From contig CM074856.1 of the NCBI GenBank assembly GCA_037501455.1, positions 44,979,001 to 45,043,000 on the forward strand: a DNA stretch of 64,000 nucleotides, written 5' to 3'. The translations under genes were made by a program, and so were the position numbers. The DNA is from Lantana camara. Its lineage: Eukaryota > Streptophyta > Magnoliopsida > Lamiales > Verbenaceae. Numbering within the stretch: the first letter of the stretch is position 1; each line of letters starts with the position of its first letter. The notes under the pieces are model-generated. The model saw nothing but the letters and a program-made list of their open reading frames with translations. It searched no databases and had not been told where the DNA came from. Below, piece by piece: positions 1-10,639 of this stretch.

Positions 1-1005
1 AGAATCGTGTACCTAATTCGTCATATGGTGTATCTAAATCGCCATATGTGGTATCTGCCCCAAAAATTGGGGAGTTAACTAAACTTATACATGTGAATTG
101 GGGAGTGAACTAAAATTTTTTTAGACTTGGAAAGTAAACTAAAAATTAACTATATAATTAGGGAATTTTCTCAAATTCCCCATTACGAATTCGAACTTCC
201 GTACGAATTCGAACTTTATTAAACTCCACGGAGAAACAACAATTATCCTATAAAAAATAGAAATATCCTTTTCACACAAACTTTTGAGTTGGGCCCAATA
301 CATTTCCTCTCCCTTTTAATCATGAAAACTTAATAATCATACCACCAACTTTTACACTTCCCAAAATAAAAACTTAAAAATCACCAACTTTCCCAAGAGT
401 TTAGTCCCATTATCCATATATTACGTCTAAAGTCTACTCCAAATCTCGCTCATGAATCATGATGGTTACTCATTATCCCAAACTTTATTGCAAAATTTAA
501 TTATGGGAAAAATATGATCCGAATTTTACCTTGTAATTTATCATCCTAATAAACTTTGATGGTAAACTACCATCCAATCTTTATATTTATAAAACACTGT
601 TATCTAAATTTTATTTTTTTTATGGTTTTAATAAAAATACAACTGACGTGTATATTTTATAGATATGTCACGTGTTATTTTTTAGTCAAAACCATTAAAA
701 AAAATTTAAATAATGGTATGTTACAAATACAAAGATTAGATGATGGTTTGTAATGAAAATTTATTAAGATGGTAAATTGAAAAAATACGCAACCTTCAAA
801 TGGTTAAAAAAATCTTTATCCCTTTAATTATACAAAATATATTTATAAGTCCCATCAATACTAATTAGTAATTAATATTACCCACTTTTGTATAAGGTTG
901 GTTGGATAAGGTCCAAGTCCAACCCAACTTGAACAGAGTGGCGGAATCTTAAAAGGTGTGCTTCATCTCTATTCAAACTTTTTCTTAATGAGTTTGGTTT
1001 CATCG
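1..1005. other. AT-rich intergenic DNA with a foldback repeat
   Basis: I see no gene here. The sequence is AT-rich and its short open frames have no recognisable content. At about 533-775 the two halves are imperfect reverse complements: blocks with 'taccatccaatcttt' and 'aaagattagatgatggt' face each other across about 100 bases. This suggests a small foldback MITE of roughly 245 bp. I could not settle its exact ends or a target duplication. Confidence 0.45.
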
Positions 1006-1015
1006 CCCTTTCAAA

Positions 1016-1408
1016 GAGGAATTTTCAAAAATATTATTTAAATTTAAGCGGATTCAAAAAATATTACTGAAAAAAAACGGGTTAAAATTCTGTTATAGAA
1101 CGCCATATTTGATGGCGTTCTTGTCATTTTTTATTATTATTTTTAACGCGGTCGCCGAATAATAGGGCGACCGAATCCAATTTTTTTTTTTTATTAATAT
1201 TTTATTGAAGAACGCCATATTTGATGGCGTTCTTGTTATTTTTTATATATATTATTTTTAACGCGGTCGCCGAATAATACGGCGACCGAATCCAAAATTT
1301 TTTTTTTATTATATTTTATTGAAGGTCGCCCAGTAAAACGGCGACCTTATTAAAAAACTATTTTTTTTTTTAATAATTTAATGAAGGTCGCCAAATAATT
1401 CGGCGACC
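1016..1408 (+). repeat. Left TIR of the first MULE with an array of short palindromes
   Basis: After the terminal block there is a ladder of palindromic units of about 23-25 bp, spaced about 55-60 bp apart. AGAACGCCAT...ATGGCGTTCT occurs at 1097-1121 and about 1207-1231. GGTCGCC...GGCGACC variants occur at about 1150-1172, 1265-1287, 1325-1347 and 1386-1408. T-rich spacers separate them. Each unit could fold into a hairpin or bind a protein dimer. The same units recur in the right TIR. Transposase-binding sites are a plausible role, but that is inference. Confidence 0.8.
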
Positions 1409-1409
1409 T

Positions 1410-1576
1410 TTGACCAGATCTAAAAAGCGGTCCCCCCGTCTTTCTTCCCCATTTCTTTCTTCCCCACTTTCCCCACCGAGAACCCCACCACCCACCGCCA
1501 GTGCTGCCGCCGGGCGCCCCTTGCCCACTGTGACGCCGCCCTTCTACCGCCGTGACGCCGCTGCCTGTGGAGGAAA
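1410..1576 (+). other. GC-rich leader exon of the PMD gene
   Basis: A pyrimidine-rich, GC-rich stretch starts directly after the last palindrome of the left TIR and ends at a good donor (GGAAAG|GTAAGT, intron from 1577). It is strikingly unlike the AT-rich sequence on both sides. The next acceptor that joins the gene is TTGTACAG at 3001-3008, eight bases before the ATG at 3016. I therefore read this as a 5' untranslated exon followed by an intron of about 1.4 kb. No transcript evidence is available. Confidence 0.5.
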
Positions 1577-1876
1577 GGTAAGTATCAGTTTTTTTTTTTT
1601 TTTTTTTTTTTAAATTGTTATGTAATATTCTGTTTATTGTGAATTTAGATAGAATTTGTTATTATATTTCTAAATTAGTATTTAGAGAAATGTTTTGTTT
1701 ACGGAAATTAATTAATGTGTTGTTTACCAAAATTACTTATTTAGAGAAATTGTTGTTATTTTCGTAAATGTTTTGTTATGTAGTATGTAAATTAGTTAAT
1801 GTTTTCAAATAATTTTGGTAATTTGAAATGTAATGGGTTAGGAGAATTTAATAAAAAAAGGTTGATGCCTATTTTG

Positions 1877-2752
1877 TAGTTGATTATGTAATTGTTTAAG
1901 GAAAGTGGAGATTAGTATAAATTTACGAAATGAATAATTAATTTATTTTGTTTTATTTTTAAATTTTTTTTATCGAAGTGTTTGATATTGTAAAAATTTA
2001 GAAGAATTTATTCTAGAAATTGTTGATTATGTAATTTTTTAGGGAAAGTGGAGATTAGTATAAATTTATGAAACTAGTAACCGCCGCACACGGTCCCCGC
2101 GTGCATAAATAAATTAATTACAATCACGTTGTGCATCTTATTAAAACAAATATTAAATTTACTTTGGTGTAACGGATATGTTTTCATAATTAAATATTTT
2201 CACAAATCCCATGATTCATACACTATTTTTTAAAAATTTAATTAATACATATATTTCGTTGTACTAACTAATTAAACATAAAACCACTTTACTAAGTGTG
2301 ATAATACAACCAAAAATTAAAAATTATTAAATTATTTACAAAACTCATCAAAAAATAAGGTAATTTTTTGGCTAATATACATGCACATTATTACATCAAT
2401 ATCAAACCCCACACATGGATTGTCACTTAAATCTACAAAATGATAAATATAATAGAAACTACTTTTCTTAATAAATCTCCTTGTGTAATGGTTGTTTGCA
2501 TATATTATAGAAAAGATAAAATAGTTTGGAGTAAATAAAGCAATAAAAAAAAGTCATAATCACATATCTTAATCAATTCTCGATTCTGGTAAGTTAGAAG
2601 AACCAAAATTAAAATCTAATATCACCACATAATAATAGTTAATAAATTCTTCTAATAAATTTAGAAGAATTTATTCTAGAAATTGTTGATTATGTAATTT
2701 TTTAGGGAAAGTGGAGATTAGTATAAATTTATGAAATGAATAATTAATTTAA
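1877..2752 (+). repeat. Direct repeats flanking an insertion-like segment in the PMD leader intron
   Basis: A block containing 'gttgattatgtaatt' and 'gggaaagtggagattag' occurs three times: at about 1877-1948 (diverged), 1993-2071 and 2657-2752. The last two are nearly identical for about 80 bp. Between them lies a roughly 585-bp AT-rich stretch that begins with an unrelated GC-rich motif, 'accgccgcacacggtcc', at about 2079. This could be an insertion with a large duplication or a partial tandem duplication. I did not recognise the inserted stretch. Confidence 0.6.
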
Positions 2753-3015
2753 TATTTTTTATTTTTAAAAAAAATTGTAGAAGTACTTGATATTGTAAAA
2801 TTTTAGAAGAATTTATTATAAAAATTGTTAAGTAGAAGAACATTAGTATTTGTTTAATAATTTAGAAAATATTTAACTAGTAACACAAAATAAAATAAGT
2901 AGATAGTTGTTTATATTAATATATAATTATTGAAAAAGTTCGTTAAGTATGTAATTGGTTAGAATAATAGTATCACATTTGTAATGAAATAATTTAATTG
3001 TTGTACAGATTTCTA

Positions 3016-4124
3016 ATGTCTGGGAGCAGAGTAGGTACGACGACTTTCGGACCAATTGAAGATGATTTACTTTACTTGCAAGATATTCATCGTTCTAATA
3101 ATGTTTGGCAAGGCGACATTGATGATACTGTGCGTGTAAGGCATAATAATTCATCGGGTTTCAGTCTCTGGGAGGATGATGATGGGGAAGTAATTTTAAA
3201 TGAGCGTGTTGTGGAGATGCTATATGATATGCGTTTTTTTGGTGTCTATTCATCTGGATTTGTAGAGATTGATGCACATTTAATAACTGCACTCCTGGAA
3301 AGATGGCGCCCGGAGACTCATACGTTTCACTTTCATTTTGGGGAAGCCACGATTACTCTAGAGGACGTGGCAGTGTTGTGGGGGCTCCCAATACGTGGTG
3401 AACCAATAATCGGTCCAGATACATACCCGGACGAGTTTGTTTCCTGGAGACATTATTGTCAACATATGTTGGGATTTGCACCAAATGATGTTCAGGTTAG
3501 AGGATCTCGCATTCGATTAACAGCATTAAGGGGTCATTTAGCCGAGAACTTGGTGGATGCAGAGAGTACTGACGAGGAAGTACTACAATATGCACGTACG
3601 GCCGCGTTACTACTAATTGGTTCAGTAATGTGTCCGGATACCAGTGGAAATCTTGTGAGTTTACTATATTTACGGCATATGGTTACAGTAGAGCAGTGTC
3701 GGAATCATAGTTGGGGAAGCGCTGTATTGGCTTTTCTATATCGTGAGCTATGTGGAGGTAGCTATAGCTGTGGACCTAATCAGAATGTTGGTGGAGCATT
3801 GCAACTCTTGCAAGTAAGTTCATTATAGGCATTTTCTACTTTCATGTATATCTATATTTGTAAACATTGTTAAATGTGTTGGTACAGATTTGGGCTTGGA
3901 TACGAATAAAATCCATCCGGCCGCAGCGACGACGCCAACGTGCCAGACTCGAGGAAACGATTCTTGCAAACGGTCGAATATTGCCGAAACCTCCACACAG
4001 TGCCAGGTACTGCTACATTAAATTTTATTCAGCTGTGTATAAGCTTTTGAATCCATCAAGAAGATTGAAATCAAGAAGATTGAGAAGAAAACGAGTCTGC
4101 ATGTTTATTATTACACAAAGCTGA
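3016..4124 (+). CDS. MAIN-like plant mobile domain (PMD) protein, MULE cargo, C-terminus truncated
   Basis: Two exons, 3016-3813 and 3888-4124, are joined by a GTAAGT/TACAG intron and give about 344 residues. The start at 3016 directly follows the leader acceptor. The first exon shows the plant mobile domain (PF10536) signature: residues 'ALLERWRPETHTFHFHFGE', then 'TITLEDVAVLWGLP', and later 'SWGSAVLAFLYRELCGG' with 'LQLLQ' continuing into 'IWAWIRI' across the splice. The family includes the Arabidopsis MAIN and MAIL proteins and many transposon-borne copies, often mislabelled 'serine/threonine phosphatase 7 long form homolog'; there is no phosphatase domain here. MAIN-type proteins are nuclear and help silence transposons. 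After 'LPKPPHSARY' the reading drifts into a short lysine/arginine-rich tail where family members normally continue, so the C-terminus looks lost. Its neighbour is the convergent transposase. The family call is firm; function in this copy is doubtful. Confidence 0.8.
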
Positions 4125-4213
4125 AATGAAACCAACACTAAACGGAATAGGTAGTACAAATAAAATAACACGCGCAACGGAATAGGTATCACCATCGGAT
4201 ATTTTTGAGTTAT

Positions 4214-6761
4214 CTATCTTCTAAACGATGGTCCAGCTTCGTCCATCTCATTTTGTATCCTTGTTGTTCTGTCCCGGCCTCGTCGCCTCTTCTCCCTCAT
4301 CGCAGGATTGTGAACCAGCTTGAGCCTTGTGTAAGGCCAGTATTCCTTCGCCCATATCGGATAGAATTTACCACTGTATGTCTCCTCAAAGTGATTAACT
4401 TCGAAGAACCATGGCATGAAATTAGAAGCAGGAGTATCGTTATGTTTGCACACTTGAATTGCATGTGAGCATGGAATTTTGTTATTATTCCAAGACCCAC
4501 AACTACATTGTCTTGCGGTCAGAGTGACCGCAAAACGGGTCACAATTCCGCCCGGCCCCACACGTAGGACATTAGCTGACAAATCATCGTTGTTGACCAT
4601 GTGCACAATGTTACGATCGGCATACCTTGCGTTCTTTCGATATATGTTCTCAGCATATGGGGTCCATGCGCGACCATCTACTTTCAATTGTCTGGCCAAT
4701 TGCAGCTTTTCGTTGAAATAATCAGTGAGCTTGATGTATGTCATCTCAACAATCGCGCAGATGGGGAGTCTCCTTGCACCCTTCAGCACACCATTAAAAA
4801 TTTCGACATGGTTTGTTGTCAACGTTCCGTACCTACGACCTTCATCATATGCCAATGTCCATTTTTCTTTCCCAATTCGTAGAAGATATGCGGCAGCTTC
4901 TGCTTTAATAGCAGTGATACGATTGAATGCCTCACGGAACGAAGACTCATTCACGGCTACCATTAAATGAACCTGATCCGTCTTTGACAGCTCGAATTAT
5001 GCCCTTGTTGCGATCTGAAATTATTGTAACAAACTCATGCGAGTCTGCTATTATGTGCACACGTAGTAAGTCCAGAAACCATCCCCATGTGCTGGTCGAC
5101 TCTTCATCAACCAAGGCAAATGCAAGAGGGAGGACGGTTTGGTTAGCATCGACACAGACTGCTATCATGAGTTTATGCTTGTACTTGGTGTACAAATGAG
5201 TGGCATCGACGCAGATAACAGGACGACAATGTTTGAAACCATCAATGCAGGGTCTGAATGCCCAAAAAACATGATGTATCATCTCTACACCAGACCTGCC
5301 TCCTCCATTAGGATGGTGGTTCCATTCCACTACTGTGCCTACATGTTGGTTACCATTTAGAAATTAAACTATTATTGCACATAACACATTAAAAATAAAT
5401 TTTTAGGCATAAAATAACAACCAAGATGAATTACCTGGATTCCATTTTTTCAGTGCGGCCATGAATTGTGGGAGACTCCTCACTGAACTTTCCCACGTAC
5501 CATACAGGTGTTCACGAGCCCGTCTTAGACTATGGTATGCTTTTGAGTATCCGATCTGATATCCGCAAAAATCTTTGACAGTTTGACGAACGTCAGCTAC
5601 CGCATATGCGTAGTTGGTCCTGACGTGACCAATTAACAAACCGGCAATAAAATTGACGTCCAAGTTTTTATGGTCATTCAGGATGAAATCCGGACTACAT
5701 GTATGATCACCGTGATAAACAGAGATCACCCAAATCCCCACTCTCTTTTTATATTGGGCCCGCAACTCCCACGGGCAGCCTACAGCCTGGCCTCGTCTAC
5801 AATGAACCTTCCAAAATTCTTGTGTACTATTGCGAACTTTAAATTCTCGCTTAGCCCATCGAATGGAGAAGTCCTTCACAGCTGCTTGAACATGTTTCTT
5901 ACTCTGAAACGACATCCCCATAAACAATCTACCAATATTACAATCATAGAAATGACTCCATCTGCCTGATGGCAAGTCCATTGAGTCGGCGTACATTTCT
6001 GATCCAGCTGCATGGTAGTATGGATGGAATTCATGGATTTGAGGATGTGAGCTTTCACTGTTGTGCTGTGCTAACACCTCCGCAACAGCTGTAAGCTTCT
6101 CGGCACGTTCTTCAGCACGTTCTTCGGCACTCTGGTTAATCTCATCGTCGGTATCATCCTCGCTGTCACTGGTATCATCCTCTTCGTCGTCTGTCTCTAA
6201 ATCTGATAACACATCATCGGCTGGTTGGATTTGATATTCCAAATCTTCCTCCTCATTCTCCTCCTCATCTATAGCCACATTAGCTTGGGCCATATTATTT
6301 TGGTGGAGTGATGTATTGGGTTCATTGATACCAAATGCTTCAAAACCACTGCTAATCGACGGTATATCCTGGGTGAGCAGATCCACATAGTGTTGCATGT
6401 CTTGACCCCAAGTACCATCTACTGATTGTTGTTGTTGGATGGGTTCAGCGACAACAAACACCTTGAATGATTCGAGTTGGGATTCTATATTCGTATAACA
6501 ACTCAAAAAACTATCATCAGATATTTCAACCACAGTTTCGACTGGTACCGGAAATTTTGATATATACCATGTTGAGAAAAGCTTGACGTTGTATTGCTCT
6601 CGTTGCAAAGAAATTACATCACAAATATGATGAACGAGATCATAAAATGTGGTTGAGCGTGAAATTCTAGTGACGGAAAATGGTGGTCGATCGTAAGAAA
6701 TACAATGGTTTGACTCAGTATAATTTCCACCGTAGTAGACAATTACCCCAATTGAATCCAT
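4214..6761 (-). pseudogene. MULE transposase of the first element, internal deletion in the catalytic core
   Basis: On the minus strand the start is the ATG at 6761 (protein begins MDSIGVIVYYGG). Exon 1 is 6761-5435 and exon 2 starts at 5338; the donor CCAG|GTAATT and acceptor TGTAG keep the frame. Visible parts in order are an N-terminal PB1-like mudrA region, an acidic linker, a 'GMSFQSKKHVQAAVKDFSI' DNA-binding-like domain, and the MULE transposase core. The core has a first Asp in 'VICVDATHLY', a second in 'IISDRNKGI' and the Glu in 'TTNHVEIFNGVLKG'. A SWIM zinc finger follows (CSCG...CSH). Between 'GIIRAVKD' and 'VNESSFREAF' (near 4964-4990) the frame changes and the usual His/Cys segment of about 35-40 residues is missing. 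No plausible intron fits there. The gene is therefore probably dead. Confidence 0.82.
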
Positions 6762-7069
6762 TGTAAATAACAAAAAAATTCTTTCACAGCAACTAACAAC
6801 AAAGGGTTGGAATGCAGATATCTGAAAGAGAGTTTCTAAGATTATAGGAGTGGCGGTGTTTTTGCATTTCATTGCATCTAGCTGCAAGCCCTTAAATAAA
6901 CTTCCAATGTATTGCCGAACATATTTTCAATGCATTATAATTGTGAGTGCAATTGTATTGTCAAATTTGGCAGAGATAGTACAATAATGCACATATCGTT
7001 CAATTTGGGAAGGACAATAATGTAATGATCGCCAAATGCTTTAGCAATCCGTTTATTAAAAAAAAAATA

Positions 7070-7619
7070 AAAAAATGAGAGGGTTGCCAAATAATTTGGC
7101 GAACTTCATAAAATACAAAATTTCTCCGTACCAAAGCAATTGTACACCACCAGTAATTTGTCAAAGCAATTTTATTTTTATGCTCCGTACCAACAGCAAA
7201 AGCAAAAGCAAAAGCAGATTCGCAAATAATTCACCAAAGGTCGCCATTACATTTGGCACCCACTATATATTATATATTAAAAAATCTTAAAGGTCGCCGT
7301 TTGATTCGGCAACCTTCAATAAAATATTAATAAAAAAAAAATTTTGGATTCGGTCGCCGTATTATTCGGCGACCGCGTTAAAAAAAATAATAAAAAATGA
7401 CAAGTCGCCGTTTGATTCGGCAACCTTCAATAAAATATTAATAAAAAAAAAATTTTGGATTCGGTCGCCGTATTATTCGGCGACCTCGTTAAAAATAATA
7501 ATAAAAAATGACAAGAACGCCATCAAATATGGCGTTCTATAACAAAATTTTAACCCGTTTTTTTTCAGTAATATTTTATGAATCCGATTAAATTTAAATA
7601 ATATTTTCGAAAATTCCTC
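7070..7619 (-). repeat. Right TIR of the first MULE with palindrome array
   Basis: This mirrors the left end. Palindromic GGTCGCCG...CGGCGACC or CGGCAACC units lie at about 7292-7314, 7353-7375, 7405-7425 and 7464-7486. The AGAACGCCAT...ATGGCGTTCT unit is at 7513-7537, and the terminal block follows at about 7560-7619. A decayed unit (GGTTGCC...GGCGAAC) is at about 7083-7105. Several units show paired changes, for example GTTTGATTCGGCAACC. Confidence 0.75.
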
Positions 7620-7785
7620 CCCTTTCAAATAAATATCATAGTTATTGCAAATTTGACGATTATTATATCCCCTATCCGTGCGATTTCGTCATTTCTTAGG
7701 CTTATTGTATTCCATTTATTTTATTTTAATTTTTAATATTTATTTTGATAACATACCTAAAATATAATGATTTATTCGTCGAATC

Positions 7786-8608
7786 CTATGTTTTAAAATC
7801 CGGATCGGACCAGCCGATCCGACAGATGACCTGTCGGCTTTCCGGTCTGGGTGACCCTTTAAAACCACTCCCCTCATGGACCAGTCTGGCCCAGGGCGAA
7901 CCGGTAGAAAATCGGTTAAAAACCTGGACCGGACCGGTTCTCGGGCCAGTTGGGCCGGAATTTTCATATATATTTTTTTTTTTTACCTCCAAAATTGTAA
8001 AAGTTTATCGGTGGGTTGGGGGAATTGAACCCAGGACCATTGCTGTAGAAGAGAAAATCAACAACCAACTCACCTACCCCACTTGTTGCTCTATTTTAGT
8101 AAATAAAATAATTATAAGGGCAAACTTATGAGCTTTTTAAACTTCTAAGTTATAATTAAAAATTGAGTTCTAAGAAAATATAATTATAATATAGCATATA
8201 TTATAATTATATTTTCTTAGAAGTTAATTTTAAATTATAATCTATAATATATATTTATAAAAACATAAAAGTACGTGTAATATTATTTTTTATACAATAA
8301 AAAGTATGTTATTTGTTAAATTAATCTTTTATTTCTATTGTTTAGAGTTATAATTTGAAATTTTATTATAGCATATGTTATTAAAAAATCAATGAGTAGT
8401 TAAAATTTATTTATATATCCTATTTTCCATATTATTTAACTAATTTAATTATTTTTAATTAATATTTATAATATTATATAAATATATATAATTATTATAT
8501 AATTATGACGTCATACCGGTCCGACCGGTGGTCCAACCGATCGAACCAGTAAAACCAGTAATCAGTAAGGGCTCCGGTTCGACCTCCGGTCCGGATTTTA
8601 AAACATAG
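7786..8608. mobile_element. hAT-like non-autonomous element with 8-bp target duplication
   Basis: The ends are inverted copies: left CTATGTTTTAAAATCCGG, right CCGGATTTTAAAACATAG. The 8-bp direct repeat GTCGAATC flanks both sides, at 7778-7785 and 8609-8616. Eight-base duplications are typical of hAT elements. The subterminal parts are rich in CCGGT/GGACC words. A perfect palindrome with 26-bp arms and a 3-base loop sits at about 8168-8222. No transposase is encoded, so it would need one supplied elsewhere. Confidence 0.8.
8021..8076 (-). promoter_or_regulatory. tRNA-like A box and B box (RNA polymerase III-type) inside the hAT-like element
   Basis: Read on the minus strand, TAGGTGAGTTGG at 8076-8065 resembles an A box (one mismatch to TRGYNNANNNGG). 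GGTTCAATTCC at 8031-8021 matches the B box exactly. The gap is 33 bases, normal for tRNA genes and tRNA-derived SINEs. There is no complete cloverleaf, so it is not a tRNA gene. It may be a SINE head caught by the transposon. Confidence 0.45.
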
Positions 8609-8616
8609 GTCGAATC

Positions 8617-9142
8617 TATTCTATCTCTCTCATTCTTATGTTGTGTTTCGTATTAACCTAAACTGAATTCATTTTCTCCATTTTACTCGTATTTTGTATT
8701 GTGTTTCGTATTAACCTAAACCGAATTGGTTTTCTCCCTTTCACTCGTATTTTGTATTGTGTTTATAATATATTTCAAAATTCTATTAGAGTTTAACTCT
8801 TTATTGATTGTTTAGAGTTGAGTTGTGTTTATAATATATCCCAAAATTCAATTAGGGTTTGACTCTTTATCTAAACTTCTTCTGTTTGTTTTTCCTCCTT
8901 CCATCCTTATTCGCAAAATTCTCTTACAGTTAGGTCACGTTCGTAACTAAGTATTCTTTTGCCCGTGAAGCCTTAACAAGCGAGTTTACTAGATGACTCC
9001 CAAACACAACTCGTCACACACTGACTGTTCTCATTATATCTCATGTGAGATTGACCACTTGTTATTTCATTGAAAAAATATCTCATGTAATATAATATTT
9101 TTTCAGAAATTTTGAACTATGCCATGCATAGTATTAAAATGG
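8617..9142. other. Intergenic stretch with two short tandem duplications
   Basis: No gene is visible. A unit of about 58 bp beginning TTGTGTTTCGTATTAACC occurs twice at about 8640-8756. A second, unrelated unit beginning TTGTGTTTATAATATAT occurs twice at about 8757-8870. Both contain 'tattgtgttt' at their joints, so they may have arisen by slippage. The rest is AT-rich and featureless. Confidence 0.6.
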
Positions 9143-9148
9143 AAAATG

Positions 9149-10247
9149 TGTGTTGAGGTTCAGGCAATGTTAATTTATGATATATGAATATGAATGTGAA
9201 GATATGAACACAATATAATATGAATATAATACAAATTATTTTTGTAATTTTATTACGTGAGAATACATTGTAGAAGGATAAATAAACTTTATATTATTAA
9301 TTTAATTTGCTATTTAATATTTTGAAATTATCCTAAATTTAATTTCAAAATTAAATAGTTAAATTTAAATTGATATTATAATGTTTATTTTATCAACAAA
9401 TCAAGTGATGACACGTGTCAAAGTGACATGTTTTGACCAATTAAATCAAGTCTTGCAGTCAAAGAAAGCCAAGACAAATCATATGGCGACATGTGGCGTA
9501 TTGCATCACACCGACCAATCAAATTCAAGTCTTATTTGATATTATCTCTTTAAAAAATAAAAATATAAAGAGATCATTATTAAATAAATTTTGACTTGAG
9601 CAACAAGTCTTGAATCCTATGCCTATATAAAGAGGCCATGGGTTGTTCATTCAACACACAACACGAATTCAAAAAAGGTTAAAAAACCTCTCTACGAATT
9701 CAAGAAAGGCTAAAAATCTTTCTACAAGTTCAAGAGGCTAAAAACCTCTCTACAAGTGCAAGTTCAAGAAAGGCTAAAAACCTTTCTTCCCCGAAGTTAC
9801 CAAATCAAGTTGTTTGATCCGCTATCAAGGCGTATCGGCGTTATAATCAAGCTAAATTTACAGAGTTACCAACGAGTTCGAAGGCGTTCTTGGCGGAATT
9901 CTCCAAAATCCAGTGTTTGATTCGTAAATAAGTCGAAAGACCTACGGATTAACGTTATTCAAGTTCAAATCCCTCAAAATCCGGCGTTTGATTCGTAAAT
10001 AAGTCAAAAAACCTACAAATTAACGTTATTGAAGTTAAATTTCAAGTTGAAGAAGATCAAACCATCAAGTTCATCAAGAACCGTTTGAAGATTTCAACAA
10101 CTTAAAATCCGAAGGAAGAATCAGATGATCAAGCTGAAGATTGAAGACCTACTTTTACTTGAAATTCTCAAATATTTGTATTATCTATTCGATATTGACT
10201 AAAAATCAATAAACGCGAATTTTTAGTGCAAACATACATAAATAACA
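9149..10247 (+). mobile_element. Probable solo LTR of a retrotransposon
   Basis: The segment starts TGTGTTG and ends AATAACA (5'-TG...CA-3'), with the direct repeat AAAATG on both sides (9143-9148 and 10248-10253). A TATATAAAGAGG box at about 9623 and an AATAAA at about 10208 are placed as in an LTR (U3-R-U5). Between them are short imperfect repeats of CAAGAAAGGCTAAAAACC (about 9670-9790) and an 80-bp tandem duplication (about 9895-10055). No gag or pol is adjacent, so a solo LTR left by recombination is the simplest reading. The flanking repeat is A-rich and could be chance. Confidence 0.55.
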
Positions 10248-10639
10248 AAAATGATTTTTTTTAGAAATATACGTATATGGTATATTAGTATGTAAAAAGT
10301 AATAATAAATTTAGGTAAAACATGACATTGTCTTAATTTGTTGTTATTAAATATTTATGAAAACGTAAAACAAAACTATTTTGACACGAGTTTTAATTAT
10401 TGAATTAATTTAAATTAATTTAAATAATTATTATATTTAATATTAAAAAGAGATAATAATAAACAAAAATCAATCCCTGAAATATAGAGAGGGTAGTGGT
10501 GGGCTGCAACTGCTGATATTTCTGTTATTACCCGAAAAAAGAAAGAAAAAAAAAAAAGAAAAGAAAAGAAAGAAGACGATACGCACGCCTCCGTCGTTGA
10601 TCTTACATAAGTCAACAGACAACAATACGGAATTCCAAA

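Larger units (their letters stand above)
1016..7619. mobile_element. MULE with MAIN-like (PMD) gene and convergent transposase; 10-bp target duplication
   Basis: The left end begins GAGGAATTTTC and the right end is its reverse complement (GAAAATTCCTC), with similarity continuing inward for well over 100 bp, so this is a long-TIR element. The direct repeat CCCTTTCAAA lies immediately outside both ends, at 1006-1015 and 7620-7629. That is a perfect 10-bp duplication, close to the 9 bp typical of Mutator-like elements. Inside are a plant-mobile-domain gene on + (coding from 3016) and a MULE transposase on - (6761 to 4214), transcribed towards each other. Cargo and enzyme inside one TIR pair indicate a once-autonomous MULE. 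The transposase now has a deletion, so the copy is probably not autonomous. Confidence 0.9.

Noticed and set aside
3016..4124. Protein phosphatase 7 call for the PMD gene
   Set aside because: Database names often say so, but no phosphatase catalytic motif is present; only the plant mobile domain is seen.
8010..8092. A true tRNA gene
   Set aside because: Only A and B boxes are present; there is no acceptor stem or anticodon arm of normal form.
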